Source of the DNA: Anoxybacillus pushchinoensis
GTDB lineage: Bacteria; Bacillota; Bacilli; Bacillales; Anoxybacillaceae
Direction of reading: 5' to 3'
Assembly (NCBI RefSeq): GCF_900111795.1
Contig: NZ_FOJQ01000019.1
Span: 1 to 45,737 of the forward strand
Length of the DNA stretch: 45,737 nt
The position numbers were made by a program, and so were the translations under genes. The notes beneath the pieces were generated by a model, which was not told the origin of the DNA, ran no database searches, and worked only from the letters and a program-made list of their open reading frames with translations. This document shows, in pieces, positions 16,839-27,527 of the stretch. The number at the start of each line of letters is the position of its first letter. Within the stretch, counting starts at the first letter, position 1.

Positions 16839-17711
16839 GTGCTAAAAGATTTGTTCTCTAAAAAGAAGAAATATGCGACCATTCCGTCTGAACAAGCAAA
16901 GCAAGATGTGCCAGAAGGTATTATGACGAAATGTCCGAAATGCAAAAAGATTATGTATACGAAAGAGCTAGTGAAAAACTTACGCGTTTGTATATCGTGC
17001 GGCTATCATCATCCGATGTCTGCTCCTGAACGTATTGCGTGCTTATTAGATGAAGGAACGTTTTGTGAATATGACCGTCACCTTCTTTCTAAAAACCCGC
17101 TCGACTTCCCGCAATATATGGAAAAGATTGAGGAAGATCGTGAGAAAACGAAGCTAAATGAGGCGGTTGTGACAGGGGAAGGAACGATCAACGGCTTTCC
17201 TGTCGTTGTTGCCGTGATGGATTCACGATTTCGTATGGGAAGCATGGGATCGGTCGTTGGAGAAAAAATTGCCCGCGCCATTGAACGAGCAATGGAGAAA
17301 TCCGTTCCTTTCATTATTTTCACCGCTTCAGGTGGGGCACGTATGCAAGAAGGTGTGTTAAGTTTAATGCAAATGGCAAAAACAAGTGCAGCATTAAAAC
17401 TGTTTAGCGAACAAGGTGGGTTAATTATTTCCGTCATGACCCATCCGACGACCGGGGGGGTGTCAGCGAGTTTCGCTTCGCTCGGAGATTATAATTTCGC
17501 TGAGCCAGGAGCTCTTATCGGTTTTGCAGGGCGGCGAGTCATTGAACAAACGGTTCGCGAAGAACTGCCAGATGATTTTCAAACGGCTGAATTTTTATTA
17601 AAACACGGACAATTAGACGCTGTCATTCCGCGTCATGAATTAAAAGACACATTAACGAATATATTAGACATTCACCAAGCGCGAGGTGAGGACGAATGGC
17701 GTACGAGTTAG
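16839..17711 (+). CDS. accD: Acetyl-CoA carboxylase carboxyltransferase beta subunit
   Basis: The 290-residue beta subunit of the carboxyltransferase half of acetyl-CoA carboxylase, which makes malonyl-CoA for fatty-acid synthesis. The N-terminal four-cysteine zinc ribbon is visible (C32, C35, C51, C54), followed by the crotonase-fold domain with the [10 protein letters not shown] segment. GTG 16839 follows GGGGAGG; the overlapping ATG reading goes straight to a stop. Its 3' end overlaps accA by 16 nt, so the alpha and beta subunits are coupled, as their complex requires. A weak inverted repeat GACAA-N6-TTGTC (16778-16793) upstream has no known assignment. Confidence 0.96.
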   Translation: MLKDLFSKKKKYATIPSEQAKQDVPEGIMTKCPKCKKIMYTKELVKNLRVCISCGYHHPMSAPERIACLLDEGTFCEYDRHLLSKNPLDFPQYMEKIEEDREKTKLNEAVVTGEGTINGFPVVVAVMDSRFRMGSMGSVVGEKIARAIERAMEKSVPFIIFTASGGARMQEGVLSLMQMAKTSAALKLFSEQGGLIISVMTHPTTGGVSASFASLGDYNFAEPGALIGFAGRRVIEQTVREELPDDFQTAEFLLKHGQLDAVIPRHELKDTLTNILDIHQARGEDEWRTS

Positions 17712-18673
17712 AATTCGAAAAGCCGCTTGTAGAGTTAAGGAAAAAAATTAGTGAGTTAAAAGAGTTTACGAAACATCGCGATGTCGATTTTTCAGATGAA
17801 ATTAATAAACTAGAAGCGCGTCTTGAAAAGCTTGAACATGATATTTATGCCAACTTAAGCCCGTGGGATCGTGTGCAAATTGCGCGCCATCCGAATCGAC
17901 CGACAACGCTTGATTATATTGAACGATTGTTTACAAACTTTTTCGAATGTCACGGTGACCGTTGTTTTGGGGATGATGAAGCGATCGTAGGAGGAATTGC
18001 AAAATATCATGGATTACCTGTGACTGTCATCGGTCATCAACGTGGGAAAGATACAAAAGAAAATATTCGTCGTAATTTTGGTATGCCACATCCCGAAGGA
18101 TATCGAAAAGCGCTTCGTTTAATGAAGCAAGCGGAAAAATTTGGGCGTCCGATTATTTGTTTTATTGATACGAAGGGGGCGTATCCAGGAAAGGCTGCTG
18201 AAGAACGGGGGCAAAGCGAAGCAATCGCACGGAACTTATTTGAAATGGCAGGCTTAACTGTTCCTGTCGTATGCATCGTGATCGGTGAAGGAGGAAGTGG
18301 TGGTGCGCTTGCTCTTGGTGTCGGCAACTATGTTCATATGCTTGAAAATTCGACGTATTCCGTCATCTCGCCGGAAGGAGCGGCCGCAATTTTATGGAAA
18401 GATGCATCGCTTGCAAAAAAAGCTGCCGAAACGATGAAAATTACAGCAAAAGATTTAAAAGAGCTCGGCGTCATTGATGAGATCGTTCCAGAAGTGCGTG
18501 GGGGGGCACACCGAAATGTCGATGAGCAAGCGAAATACATTGACGATGTGCTGCAACGTTCATTGCGTCAATTGCTTCCATTAAGCGCTGAACAACTGAT
18601 TGCGCAACGATACGAAAAATATAAACAGATTGGCGATTTTATCGAATCTCAACAACATGTATCGGTTATGTAA
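17696..18673 (+). CDS. accA: Acetyl-CoA carboxylase carboxyltransferase alpha subunit
   Basis: The 325-residue alpha subunit partner of AccD. The N-terminal helical segment ([18 protein letters not shown]) is followed by the crotonase-fold core with [31 protein letters not shown] and the oxyanion glycine segment [17 protein letters not shown] 17696 lies within the accD 3' end, seven bases after a GAGGTGAGG ribosome site. Cytosolic, working as an alpha2-beta2 complex with biotinylated AccB. It ends in a short terminator before the separate pfkA promoter. Confidence 0.96.
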   Translation: MAYELEFEKPLVELRKKISELKEFTKHRDVDFSDEINKLEARLEKLEHDIYANLSPWDRVQIARHPNRPTTLDYIERLFTNFFECHGDRCFGDDEAIVGGIAKYHGLPVTVIGHQRGKDTKENIRRNFGMPHPEGYRKALRLMKQAEKFGRPIICFIDTKGAYPGKAAEERGQSEAIARNLFEMAGLTVPVVCIVIGEGGSGGALALGVGNYVHMLENSTYSVISPEGAAAILWKDASLAKKAAETMKITAKDLKELGVIDEIVPEVRGGAHRNVDEQAKYIDDVLQRSLRQLLPLSAEQLIAQRYEKYKQIGDFIESQQHVSVM

Positions 18674-18676
18674 AAT

Positions 18677-18699
18677 GGTCATCATCGGATGGCCTTTTT
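18677..18699 (+). terminator. Terminator after accA
   Basis: GGTCATC (18677-18683) and GATGGCC (18688-18694) pair over 7 bp including one G-T, with a 4-base loop, followed by TTTTT. It separates the acc genes from pfkA. Confidence 0.6.
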
Positions 18700-18774
18700 A
18701 CATGAAATAAATGATTTTGGGAAAACTTGTTGTAGTGAGAAAAATCAACGTTTTGTGAAACATTTCATTATGTA

Positions 18775-18803
18775 TTGTGTTCCATATACCTTCATGTTAT
18801 CTT
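18775..18803 (+). promoter_or_regulatory. Predicted promoter of pfkA-pyk
   Basis: TTGTGT (18775-18780) and TATCTT (18798-18803) are spaced by 17 bases, about 50 nt before pfkA. Both hexamers are imperfect. The placement after the accA terminator fits a separate glycolytic transcription unit. Confidence 0.4.
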
Positions 18804-18848
18804 AAAGTAAGAGGTCATACTTCTTATTTTATTTTTTTAAAGAGGTGA

Positions 18849-19814
<966 letters not shown>

Positions 19815-19862
19815 TGGTTATTTATGGTATCGTTTCCATATGCAAAGTGTAGGAGGGTATTT

Positions 19863-21623
19863 ATGCGCAAAACGAAAATTGTTTGTACGATCGGTCCAGC
19901 GAGTGAAAGTGTAGAAAAGCTTGTGCAGCTCATTGAGGCAGGGATGAATGTTGCCCGCCTCAACTTTTCGCACGGAAGTCATGAAGAACATGCAGCGCGC
20001 ATTCGCAACATTCGCGAAGCATCGAGAATGACTGGAAAAACGGTTGCGATTTTATTGGATACGAAAGGACCAGAAATTCGTACACATGACATGGAAAATG
20101 GTGCGATTGAATTGAAAGCGGGCGCTGAAGTCACTATTTCGATGACGGAAGTGCTCGGTACGCCAGAAAAATTTTCGATTACGTATGAAGGGCTAATTGA
20201 CGATGTGCATGTCGGCTCAACGATTTTGTTAGACGATGGTTTAATTGGTTTAGAAGTATTGGCTGTTGATAAAGAAGCGAAAGAAATAAAAACAAAAGTA
20301 TTAAACGGTGGCGTATTAAAAAATAAAAAAGGTGTAAACGTTCCGGGCGTCAAAGTAAAATTGCCAGGTATTACAGAAAAAGATGCTGCTGACATTCGTT
20401 TCGGTATCGAGCAAGGTATTGATTTTATTGCTGCATCATTTGTTCGTCGCGCTTCAGATGTGCTCGAAATTCGGGAATTGCTTGAGGCGCATGACGCGTT
20501 ACACATTCAAATCATCCCGAAAATTGAGAATCAAGAAGGCGTAGACAATATTGATGAAATTTTAGAAGTAGCAGACGGTTTAATGGTTGCTCGTGGCGAC
20601 TTAGGCGTCGAAATTCCAGCGGAAGAAGTGCCTCTCGTCCAAAAAGAGCTAATTAAAAAATGCAATGCGCTTGGAAAACCTGTTATTACAGCGACACAAA
20701 TGCTTGATTCCATGCAACGAAATCCACGTCCAACCCGCGCTGAGGCGAGCGATGTAGCGAACGCCATTTTTGACGGAACAGATGCGGTTATGCTTTCTGG
20801 CGAAACGGCAGCAGGAGCTTATCCAGTTGAGGCGGTACAAACGATGCATCGCATCGCTTTACGTACAGAACAAGCGTTGCAATATCGCGACTTATTATCA
20901 AAACGCAGCAAACAAAGCGGCACAACGATTACAGATGCGATCGGACAATCGGTTGCCCATACAGCGTTAAATTTAGATGTCGCAGCGATTGTGACGCCGA
21001 CAGTGAGCGGTCATACGGCGCGTATGATTTCGAAATATCGCCCAAAAGCGCCAATTATTGCGGTGACATCTGATGAAGCAGTGTCTCGGAAATTAGCGCT
21101 CGTTTGGGGTGTTTATCCAGGCGTTGCCCAACATGCAACGTCGACAGACGAAATGCTCGATATTGCTGTTGAGGCCGCTCTTGGCACAGGCATCGTCAAA
21201 CATGGTGATCTCGTTGTCATTACTGCGGGAGTACCAGTTGGGGAAACGGGCTCAACGAACTTAATGAAAGTTCATATGATCGGTGATATGATTGCAAAAG
21301 GCCAAGGCATCGGTCGTAAATCAGCATTTGGCAAAGCGGTTGTAGCAAAAACTGCCCAAGAAGCGCTTAAAAAAATGGTTGAAGGTGGCATTTTAGTGGC
21401 ACCTGCAACAGATGCGGACATGATGAAGGCACTAGAAAAAGCTGTCGCGATCATTACGGAAGAAGGTGGTCTAACAAGCCACGCTGCAGTTGTCGGTTTG
21501 AGCCTAGGTATTCCAGTCATTGTTGGAGTAAACAATGCTACATCCATTTTAAAAGATGGACAAGATATTACAGTAGATGCGAGCTTTGGTGCAATTTATC
21601 GCGGCCATGCAAGCGTGCTATAA
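19863..21623 (+). CDS. pyk: Pyruvate kinase with extra C-terminal phosphohistidine-like domain
   Basis: A 586-residue enzyme converting PEP and ADP to pyruvate and ATP. The catalytic barrel shows [10 protein letters not shown] at the N-terminus, [11 protein letters not shown], and the signature with the catalytic lysine, [16 protein letters not shown]. After the normal end (about 470) comes an extra domain resembling the PEP-utilising swivel domain ([21 protein letters not shown]). This is the usual form in thermophilic and other Bacilli, where it aids stability or regulation rather than catalysis. I chose ATG 19863, six bases after AGGAGGG, because the in-frame upstream extension has no ribosome site. 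A 9-bp terminator follows. Confidence 0.97.
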   Translation: MRKTKIVCTIGPASESVEKLVQLIEAGMNVARLNFSHGSHEEHAARIRNIREASRMTGKTVAILLDTKGPEIRTHDMENGAIELKAGAEVTISMTEVLGTPEKFSITYEGLIDDVHVGSTILLDDGLIGLEVLAVDKEAKEIKTKVLNGGVLKNKKGVNVPGVKVKLPGITEKDAADIRFGIEQGIDFIAASFVRRASDVLEIRELLEAHDALHIQIIPKIENQEGVDNIDEILEVADGLMVARGDLGVEIPAEEVPLVQKELIKKCNALGKPVITATQMLDSMQRNPRPTRAEASDVANAIFDGTDAVMLSGETAAGAYPVEAVQTMHRIALRTEQALQYRDLLSKRSKQSGTTITDAIGQSVAHTALNLDVAAIVTPTVSGHTARMISKYRPKAPIIAVTSDEAVSRKLALVWGVYPGVAQHATSTDEMLDIAVEAALGTGIVKHGDLVVITAGVPVGETGSTNLMKVHMIGDMIAKGQGIGRKSAFGKAVVAKTAQEALKKMVEGGILVAPATDADMMKALEKAVAIITEEGGLTSHAAVVGLSLGIPVIVGVNNATSILKDGQDITVDASFGAIYRGHASVL

Positions 21624-21624
21624 T

Positions 21625-21653
21625 AAAGAAGGGAACAACCCCTTCTTTTCTTG
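21625..21653 (+). terminator. Terminator after pyk
   Basis: AAAGAAGGG (21625-21633) pairs with CCCTTCTTT (21640-21648) over nine perfect base pairs with a six-base loop, followed by TCTTG. It ends the pfkA-pyk unit. Confidence 0.65.
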
Positions 21654-21669
21654 TTTTGGAGGGATCTCA

Positions 21670-22062
21670 ATGCGCCGTATCTTTTCACTTCTTTTTATCG
21701 TTATTCCAGCATTAGAAATTGTCGTTCTCGTTTTATCGGGACAGGCGATCGGAGTTTGGCCGACATTTGCGCTTATTGTCGCCACGGGCATCATCGGTGC
21801 ATTTTTGGCGAAGCGACAAGGCATATATACGCTTCAACGTGTAAAAGATGAGCTGATGAGGGGACATATACCTAGTGATGCACTATTAGATGGCGTTTGT
21901 ATTTTAGTCGGGGGGATGTTATTATTAACGCCAGGCTTTATTACGGATACAGTAGGGTTTATGCTCCTTCTCCCGTTGGCACGAAAAAAAATAAAACCAT
22001 GGCTCGTGCGCCTGTTTAAATGGATGTTTTACACAAAAACATGGATGTACATTCGGAAATGA
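21670..22062 (+). CDS. fxsA: FxsA-family membrane protein
   Basis: A 130-residue inner-membrane protein of the FxsA family (Bacillus YtzA), named for suppression of phage exclusion in E. coli. Hydrophobic segments lie at about 5-24, 28-46 and 72-97. The loop carries the family's KRQG segment (residues 48-51) and GGMLLLTPGFITDTVGF. The C-terminus is basic (WLVRLFKWMFYTKTW). ATG 21670 follows TTGGAGGG at about seven bases. The molecular function is not known. It has its own terminator, shared with the convergent ytvI. Confidence 0.88.
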   Translation: MRRIFSLLFIVIPALEIVVLVLSGQAIGVWPTFALIVATGIIGAFLAKRQGIYTLQRVKDELMRGHIPSDALLDGVCILVGGMLLLTPGFITDTVGFMLLLPLARKKIKPWLVRLFKWMFYTKTWMYIRK

Positions 22063-22065
22063 GAA

Positions 22066-22090
22066 AAGCATAAGCTCGTCGCTTATGCTT
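22066..22090. terminator. Bidirectional terminator between fxsA and ytvI
   Basis: AAGCATAAGC (22066-22075) pairs with GCTTATGCTT (22081-22090) over ten base pairs with loop TCGTC, followed by CTTTTTTT. The convergent ytvI stop is inside the right arm. Confidence 0.78.
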
Positions 22091-23201
22091 CTTTTTTTCC
22101 AACTATGAAGTTCCAGATGTCTTGAAATACGCCGACATGATGCAGCGTGCGTCCGATGACAAGCAACACCGGTCCGACGATTAAACCGAGAAAACCGATT
22201 AACTTGAAGCCGACGAATAAAGCGATTAATGTCGCTAACGGATCAAGTCCGATATTCGAAGAAAGAAGTTTCGGCTCCATCACCTGCCGTTGTACGAGAA
22301 CGACAATATACAGCACGCTAAGTCCGATCGCAAAATGAGTTTCACCACTTATTGCGGCATAAATGATCCATGGAACGAATACTAATCCCGTTCCTAAGTA
22401 AGGTAAAACATCTACAATGCCAATAATAAGGGCGATAGTAATCGCATATTCTACGCGCAAAATAAGCAATCCGACTAATACGATGAGCGTCGTAATGGAA
22501 ATGAGCGTAGCTTGTGCTTTAATAAAGCCGAATAGAGCCTTTTTTAATTCTGCAAAAACTTTTGTTCCGCTCGTCTGCACTTTGCTTGGCAATAATTTTT
22601 GAAACAACGCTTTTAGCCGATACCAGTCTTTGCTTATAAAAAACGTAGCTAGCAATGAAAAAATAAAAATTGTTGCAAAATTAGGCAACCATCCAATGAT
22701 GGAAGGAATGTTTTGTAATATATTTTGAATAAACTGCCCCACTGTCGTCGCAATTTTCGTCCCAACCGATTGGATATTTGTCATAATTGTATCTTGTTGG
22801 GTTGTGTCTAAATTTTTAAAAAGAGTAGCGAGTTGATTATATAATGGAATGAGCTGGCTGGCGACAAACTGTTCCATATAAACGACGAGCTTTTGAAAAT
22901 GGTTAGGCACAACTGTTGCTAAATATTGTGTTCCTGTTACAATTTCCGCAACGAGAAGAGTAACGAGACCGGCAACGAGTGCGAGTAAAAAAAGTAAAAC
23001 AACGATGACCGCCAAAGCTCTTGGCATCCTCACTTTTTTCTCTAATAGATCGACAATAGGATTAATAAGAAAAGCGATCGCTAACGCAATTAAAAACGGA
23101 TACGTTAACGTGGACAAATAATATAAGCTTGCTAATCCAGCGACGATCACCACGATCACAAATAAAAAACGCAGGGAACTGTACAAATATTGATTCGACA
23201 C
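22083..23201 (-). CDS. ytvI: AI-2E-transporter-family sporulation membrane protein YtvI
   Basis: A 372-residue polytopic membrane protein of the UPF0118/AI-2E exporter family, about eight transmembrane segments, with the conserved C-terminal segment MEPKLLSSNIGLDPLATL. The start is GTG 23201, seven bases after AGG of a strong GGAGGTGA (23206-23213). The upstream extension seen in this frame has no ribosome site. Bacillus YtvI is annotated as a sporulation integral membrane protein and has the same length and position. What it transports, if anything, is not established. It is divergent from ytwI. Confidence 0.88.
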   Translation of the reverse strand: MSNQYLYSSLRFLFVIVVIVAGLASLYYLSTLTYPFLIALAIAFLINPIVDLLEKKVRMPRALAVIVVLLFLLALVAGLVTLLVAEIVTGTQYLATVVPNHFQKLVVYMEQFVASQLIPLYNQLATLFKNLDTTQQDTIMTNIQSVGTKIATTVGQFIQNILQNIPSIIGWLPNFATIFIFSLLATFFISKDWYRLKALFQKLLPSKVQTSGTKVFAELKKALFGFIKAQATLISITTLIVLVGLLILRVEYAITIALIIGIVDVLPYLGTGLVFVPWIIYAAISGETHFAIGLSVLYIVVLVQRQVMEPKLLSSNIGLDPLATLIALFVGFKLIGFLGLIVGPVLLVIGRTLHHVGVFQDIWNFIVGKKEA

Positions 23202-23288
23202 TCCCTCACCTCCCGACTTTTTGGCATTTATGACTATTATAATATACAATGCAAAAGAAGAAAAAGTTTTAAGAAAGGGGGATGCTAC

Positions 23289-23744
23289 GTGCAGCCGTTT
23301 ATTTTTTTATTTATTTTGCTCGTGATTGGGATGATTGCGAAAAATCACTCTCTTATTGTTGCTGTACTTTTTTTACTTGTTGTAAAGAGCATCGGATTAA
23401 GTTCAAAAGTGTTTCCTTACTTCCAACAAAAAGGGATCAATCTCGGTGTGACAATCATTACAATTGCCGTATTAGTTCCGATCGCATCCGGAAAAATAGG
23501 TTTGAAAGAACTGACGGAATCCGTTCGCTCGATTTATGCATGGATTGCGTTGTTATCAGGAATTGCCGTTGCTTTGTTAGCAAAAGGAGGCGTGACGCTG
23601 CTTGCGAAAGATCCGCACATGACGACTGCGCTTGTCATCGGTACGATTTTAGCTGTATCTTTATTCAAAGGCGTCGCTGTTGGCCCATTAATTGGTGCTG
23701 GTATCGCATATACGATCATGAAAATGGTCGATGTGTTTTCATGA
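23289..23744 (+). CDS. ytwI: DUF441 membrane protein (YtwI)
   Basis: A 151-residue hydrophobic protein with four predicted membrane segments at about 2-22, 50-66, 84-100 and 113-142. The C-terminal half is glycine- and alanine-rich (ALVIGTILAVSLFKG, GPLIGAGIAY). It matches the DUF441 family in length and the Bacillus ytvI/ytwI neighbourhood. The start is GTG 23289, seven bases after GGGGG. No function is known. It precedes citZ, separated by 260 nt holding the citZ promoter and leader. Confidence 0.87.
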   Translation: MQPFIFLFILLVIGMIAKNHSLIVAVLFLLVVKSIGLSSKVFPYFQQKGINLGVTIITIAVLVPIASGKIGLKELTESVRSIYAWIALLSGIAVALLAKGGVTLLAKDPHMTTALVIGTILAVSLFKGVAVGPLIGAGIAYTIMKMVDVFS

Positions 23745-23791
23745 TTTATTACTTTTTCATAATAATATTTTTGAATTATGATTTCTTTTAG

Positions 23792-23820
23792 TTCACAAAA
23801 GTCTGATAATTGTTTATAAT
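23792..23820 (+). promoter_or_regulatory. Predicted sigma-A promoter of citZ
   Basis: TTCACA (23792-23797) and a perfect TATAAT (23815-23820) are spaced by exactly 17 bases. Transcription would start near 23827, giving a leader of about 180 nt before citZ that carries a long hairpin. Confidence 0.65.
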
Positions 23821-23847
23821 AGTAGTGGAGCATGTACGAAACGATCG

Positions 23848-23893
23848 TATATATTCCCCTGCCCGCTTCGTTAAGTGGATAGGTGAATATATA
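23848..23893 (+). promoter_or_regulatory. Long hairpin in the citZ leader
   Basis: TATATATTCCCCT (23848-23860) pairs with AGGTGAATATATA (23881-23893) with one C-T mismatch. After a 2x2 internal loop, CCGCTT (23863-23868) pairs with AAGTGG (23873-23878) around CGTT. Eighteen of nineteen possible pairs form. It would lie about 20 nt from the 5' end of the citZ mRNA and has no T-tract, so it is more like a stability or protein-binding element than a terminator. Confidence 0.55.
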
Positions 23894-24004
23894 ACAAAAT
23901 GTAAGCCGTTTCTTTGCATTTTTATTCATGTGTTTTGAGCAAGCGCTCACCGACGTGCATCAACATGGGAAAAGGGGAATAAAAGTGAAAAGGAGAGATG
24001 TAAC

Positions 24005-25123
24005 ATGACAGTAACTCGCGGTCTCGAAGGGGTTGTTGCAACCACTTCCACCATTAGTTCAATCATCGATGATACGCTCACATATGTTGGGTATAATATC
24101 GATGATTTAGCAGAACACGCTACGTTTGAAGAGGTTGTTTATTTACTTTGGCATCGCAAATTACCGAACAAAGAAGAATTGGAAACGCTAACAAAGCAGT
24201 TAGCAGAAAATGCTGATATTCCGCAACAAGTTATTGATCATTTTAAAATGTATCCGCTTGATCAAGTGCATCCGATGGCTGCGCTTCGTACAGCAATTTC
24301 ATTCCTTGGTTTGTACGATGAAGAGGCGGAAGCGATGAATCCGGAAGCGAACTATCGAAAAGCTATTCGCTTGCAGGCGAAAGTATCGACGATCGTTGCT
24401 GCGTTTTCGCGCGTTCGCAAAGGATTGGAGCCTGTTCAGCCGCGCAAAGATTTAAGTTTCGCAGCAAACTTTTTATACATGCTGACAGGAAAAGAGCCAG
24501 ATCCAATTGCTGTTGAAGCGTTTAATAAGGCGCTCGTCCTTCATGCTGACCATGAATTGAATGCGTCAACGTTTACAGCGCGCGTCTGTGTTGCTACTTT
24601 GTCTGATGTATATTCAGGCATTACAGCGGCGATTGGAGCGTTGAAAGGGCCGCTTCACGGTGGAGCGAACGAAGCGGTAATGAAAATGTTGACGGAAATC
24701 GGCACGCTTGAAAACGTAGAAACGTACATTCATAACAAATTAAACAACAAAGAAAAAATTATGGGCTTCGGCCATCGCGTGTATCGTCACGGAGATCCGC
24801 GTGCGAAACACTTAAAGAAAATGTCTGAAAAATTGACGAAGTTGACAGGCGAACCACATTGGTACGACATGTCGGTGAAAATCGAGGAGATCGTCACATC
24901 GACAAAAGGATTGCCGCCAAATGTTGACTTCTACTCAGCTTCTGTTTACCATAGTTTAGGAATTGATCATGATTTATTCACACCAATTTTCGCTGTTAGC
25001 CGCATGTCCGGCTGGCTCGCACACATTTTAGAGCAGTACGAAAACAACCGTCTCATTCGTCCGCGTGCAGAATATACAGGACCGACGAGACAAGTGTACG
25101 TACCGCTTGAAAAACGCGCATAA
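24005..25123 (+). CDS. citZ: Citrate synthase
   Basis: A 372-residue type I-like bacterial citrate synthase condensing acetyl-CoA with oxaloacetate. Catalytic segments visible: the [10 protein letters not shown] region, the histidine-containing [11 protein letters not shown], and the signature [15 protein letters not shown]. The catalytic aspartate lies in the late [15 protein letters not shown] segment. Length and order (citZ-icd-mdh) match Bacillus. ATG 24005 follows AAAGGAGAG. The gene has its own promoter and a long structured leader, and a terminator-like hairpin separates it from icd. It is therefore likely regulated separately from, and at higher level than, the downstream genes. Confidence 0.97.
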   Translation: MTVTRGLEGVVATTSTISSIIDDTLTYVGYNIDDLAEHATFEEVVYLLWHRKLPNKEELETLTKQLAENADIPQQVIDHFKMYPLDQVHPMAALRTAISFLGLYDEEAEAMNPEANYRKAIRLQAKVSTIVAAFSRVRKGLEPVQPRKDLSFAANFLYMLTGKEPDPIAVEAFNKALVLHADHELNASTFTARVCVATLSDVYSGITAAIGALKGPLHGGANEAVMKMLTEIGTLENVETYIHNKLNNKEKIMGFGHRVYRHGDPRAKHLKKMSEKLTKLTGEPHWYDMSVKIEEIVTSTKGLPPNVDFYSASVYHSLGIDHDLFTPIFAVSRMSGWLAHILEQYENNRLIRPRAEYTGPTRQVYVPLEKRA

Positions 25124-25135
25124 TGATGGTTTTAC

Positions 25136-25166
25136 AAGGTGGGAAACTCGCCTTTCTCACCTTTTT
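25136..25166 (+). terminator. Intercistronic terminator between citZ and icd
   Basis: AAGGTGGGAAA (25136-25146) pairs with TTTCTCACCTT (25153-25163) over 11 bp with one G-T, six-base loop, followed by TTT. It lies directly after citZ and 31 nt before icd, so it would reduce read-through into icd-mdh. Confidence 0.65.
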
Positions 25167-25193
25167 ATACTACATGATTTGGAGGTCGTTATT

Positions 25194-26468
25194 GTGATGC
25201 AAGGAGAAAAAATTACGGTTACAAACGGGGTATTAAACGTTCCAAACTATCCAATTATTCCATTCATTGAAGGGGACGGGACAGGTCCGGACATTTGGGC
25301 GGCCGCTTCTCGCGTATTAGAAGCAGCTGTTGAAAAAGCTTATAAAGGTGAGCGAAAAATCGTTTGGAAAGAAGTGCTTGCTGGTGAAAAGGCGTTTAAA
25401 TTGACAGGTGAATGGTTGCCGCAAGAAACGCTCGATACGATTCGTGAATACATAATTGCGATTAAAGGGCCGTTGACAACTCCGGTAGGAGGCGGAATTC
25501 GTTCATTGAACGTTGCGCTTCGTCAAGAGCTCGATTTGTTTGTATGTCTTCGTCCGGTTCGCTATTTTAATGGAGTTCCTTCGCCAGTCAAGCGTCCTGA
25601 AGATACGGACATGGTTATTTTCCGTGAAAATACGGAAGATATTTACGCTGGAATTGAATACGCGAAAGGGACACCGGAAGTGAAGAAGGTTATCGATTTC
25701 TTACAAAACGAAATGGGCGTGCGCAAAATTCGCTTCCCTGAAACATCAGGCATCGGCATTAAGCCGATTTCAGAAGAAGGAACGAAGCGATTAGTGCGTG
25801 CGGCAATTAAGTACGCAATTGAACATGGTCGCAAGTCTGTTACGCTCGTTCATAAAGGTAACATTATGAAATATACAGAAGGTGCGTTTAAAAACTGGGG
25901 TTACGAACTGGCTGAACAGGAGTTCGGTGACCAAGTGTTTACATGGGCAGAGTATGACCGCATCGTTGAAACGCACGGAAAAGAAGCAGCAAATCAAGCG
26001 CAAGCGGAAGCGGAAGCAGCAGGAAAAATTATTATTAAAGATGCGATTGCGGACATTTTCTTACAGCAAATTTTAACTCGTCCTCGTGAGTTTGACGTCG
26101 TTGCGACGATGAACTTAAACGGAGACTACATTTCTGATGCACTCGCAGCGCAAGTAGGTGGCATTGGCATCGCACCAGGTGCAAACATCAACTATGAAAC
26201 AGGACACGCTATATTTGAAGCAACGCATGGAACTGCACCGAAATATGCCGGCTTAGATAAGGTGAACCCATCGTCTGTTATTTTATCTGGTGTCATGATG
26301 TTTGAACATCTCGGTTGGAACGAGGCAGCAAAACTGATCATTAATTCAATGGAAAAAACGATCGCATCTAAAGTCGTCACATATGACTTCGCGCGTTTAA
26401 TGGAAGGTGCGACAGAAGTAAAATGTTCGCAATTTGCAGATGCTCTCATTCAAAACATGGGAGAATAA
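25194..26468 (+). CDS. icd: NADP-dependent isocitrate dehydrogenase
   Basis: A 424-residue homodimeric enzyme oxidising isocitrate to 2-oxoglutarate. Visible: [12 protein letters not shown] near the N-terminus, the substrate serine segment [12 protein letters not shown], and the signature [17 protein letters not shown]. The NADP-binding end contains [14 protein letters not shown] chose GTG 25194, seven bases after GGAGGT, because it aligns exactly with the MAQGEK start of the Bacillus enzyme. The ATG directly after it is the alternative. A longer frame upstream overlaps citZ and is not credible. Its mRNA level is probably set partly by the terminator after citZ. Confidence 0.96.
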   Translation: MMQGEKITVTNGVLNVPNYPIIPFIEGDGTGPDIWAAASRVLEAAVEKAYKGERKIVWKEVLAGEKAFKLTGEWLPQETLDTIREYIIAIKGPLTTPVGGGIRSLNVALRQELDLFVCLRPVRYFNGVPSPVKRPEDTDMVIFRENTEDIYAGIEYAKGTPEVKKVIDFLQNEMGVRKIRFPETSGIGIKPISEEGTKRLVRAAIKYAIEHGRKSVTLVHKGNIMKYTEGAFKNWGYELAEQEFGDQVFTWAEYDRIVETHGKEAANQAQAEAEAAGKIIIKDAIADIFLQQILTRPREFDVVATMNLNGDYISDALAAQVGGIGIAPGANINYETGHAIFEATHGTAPKYAGLDKVNPSSVILSGVMMFEHLGWNEAAKLIINSMEKTIASKVVTYDFARLMEGATEVKCSQFADALIQNMGE

Positions 26469-26530
26469 AAAGCAACTGAAACGGATGACGCCGCTTGAAA
26501 TAAATTATGATAAAAAGGGGATGGAAGAAC

Positions 26531-27469
26531 GTGGGTATGAAACGTAAAAAAATCTCGATTATCGGTGCTGGATTTACGGGAGCGACGACCGCGTTTATTT
26601 TAGCGCAAAAAGAGCTCGGTGATATCGTCCTTGTCGATATTCCGCAATTGGAAAATCCAACAAAAGGAAAGGCGCTTGATATGCTTGAGTCAAGCCCAGT
26701 TCTCGGTTTTGACGCGAATATTATTGGAACGTCGAATTATGCGGATACGGCCGATTCGGATATCGTTGTAATCACGGCTGGCATCGCACGCAAGCCGGGC
26801 ATGAGCCGCGACGATTTAGTAACGACAAACCAAAGCATTATGAAGGCTGTGACGAAAGAGGTCGTCAAGTATTCACCGAACTGCTTTATTATCGTATTAA
26901 CCAATCCGGTCGATGCGATGACATATACAGTATTTAAAGAATCCGGCTTCCCGAAAAATCGTGTCATCGGTCAATCTGGTGTGTTAGATACCGCACGTTT
27001 CCGTACATTTGTTGCACAAGAATTGAATTTGTCTGTCAAAGACATTACAGGATTTGTTTTAGGCGGTCATGGCGATGATATGGTGCCGCTTGTCCGTTAC
27101 TCATATGCAGGTGGCATTCCGCTTGAAACGCTAATTCCGAAAGAACGTTTAGACGCCATCGTCGAACGGACGCGTAAAGGCGGCGGTGAAATTGTTAACT
27201 TGCTTGGCAATGGTAGCGCGTATTATGCGCCAGCCGCGTCCCTCGCGGAAATGGTTGAGGCGATCGTAAAAGACCAGCGCCGAGTTCTTCCAGCCATCGC
27301 TTATTTAGAAGGTGAATATGGATATGAAGGTATTTATTTAGGTGTGCCAACGATTTTAGGTGGCAACGGAATCGAAAAAGTTATTGAGCTCGAGTTAACA
27401 GAGGAAGAAAAAGCGGCATTAGCAAAATCTGTTGAGTCGGTGAAAAATGTAATGAACGTATTACAATAA
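26531..27469 (+). CDS. mdh: Malate dehydrogenase
   Basis: A 312-residue LDH-like NAD-dependent malate dehydrogenase, tetrameric, cytosolic. The NAD loop [10 protein letters not shown] is at about 11-20. The mobile substrate loop [13 protein letters not shown] and the catalytic histidine segment [14 protein letters not shown] are present. GTG 26531 is preferred because [12 protein letters not shown] lines up residue for residue with the Bacillus start and gives the same 312 length; the later ATG 26537 is possible. A 14-bp perfect terminator at the stop closes the citZ-icd-mdh block. It converts malate to oxaloacetate, feeding citZ, while ytsJ decarboxylates the same substrate. Confidence 0.96.
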   Translation: MGMKRKKISIIGAGFTGATTAFILAQKELGDIVLVDIPQLENPTKGKALDMLESSPVLGFDANIIGTSNYADTADSDIVVITAGIARKPGMSRDDLVTTNQSIMKAVTKEVVKYSPNCFIIVLTNPVDAMTYTVFKESGFPKNRVIGQSGVLDTARFRTFVAQELNLSVKDITGFVLGGHGDDMVPLVRYSYAGGIPLETLIPKERLDAIVERTRKGGGEIVNLLGNGSAYYAPAASLAEMVEAIVKDQRRVLPAIAYLEGEYGYEGIYLGVPTILGGNGIEKVIELELTEEEKAALAKSVESVKNVMNVLQ

Positions 27470-27500
27470 CAAAAATTCGGGGATTCCCCCGAATTTTTGT
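27469..27500 (+). terminator. Strong terminator after mdh
   Basis: ACAAAAATTCGGGG (27469-27482) and CCCCGAATTTTTGT (27487-27500) form a perfect 14-bp stem with a four-base loop. The right arm contains TTTTT. It closes the TCA block. Confidence 0.8.
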
Positions 27501-27527
27501 ATATGGTCAAACAAAGGGGGAAGAAGG

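Noticed and set aside
23936-23956. A palindrome TGAGCAAGCGCTCA resembling a CcpA cre site before citZ
   Set aside because: It is symmetric, but its centre and several fixed positions disagree with the cre consensus, so I do not call it.
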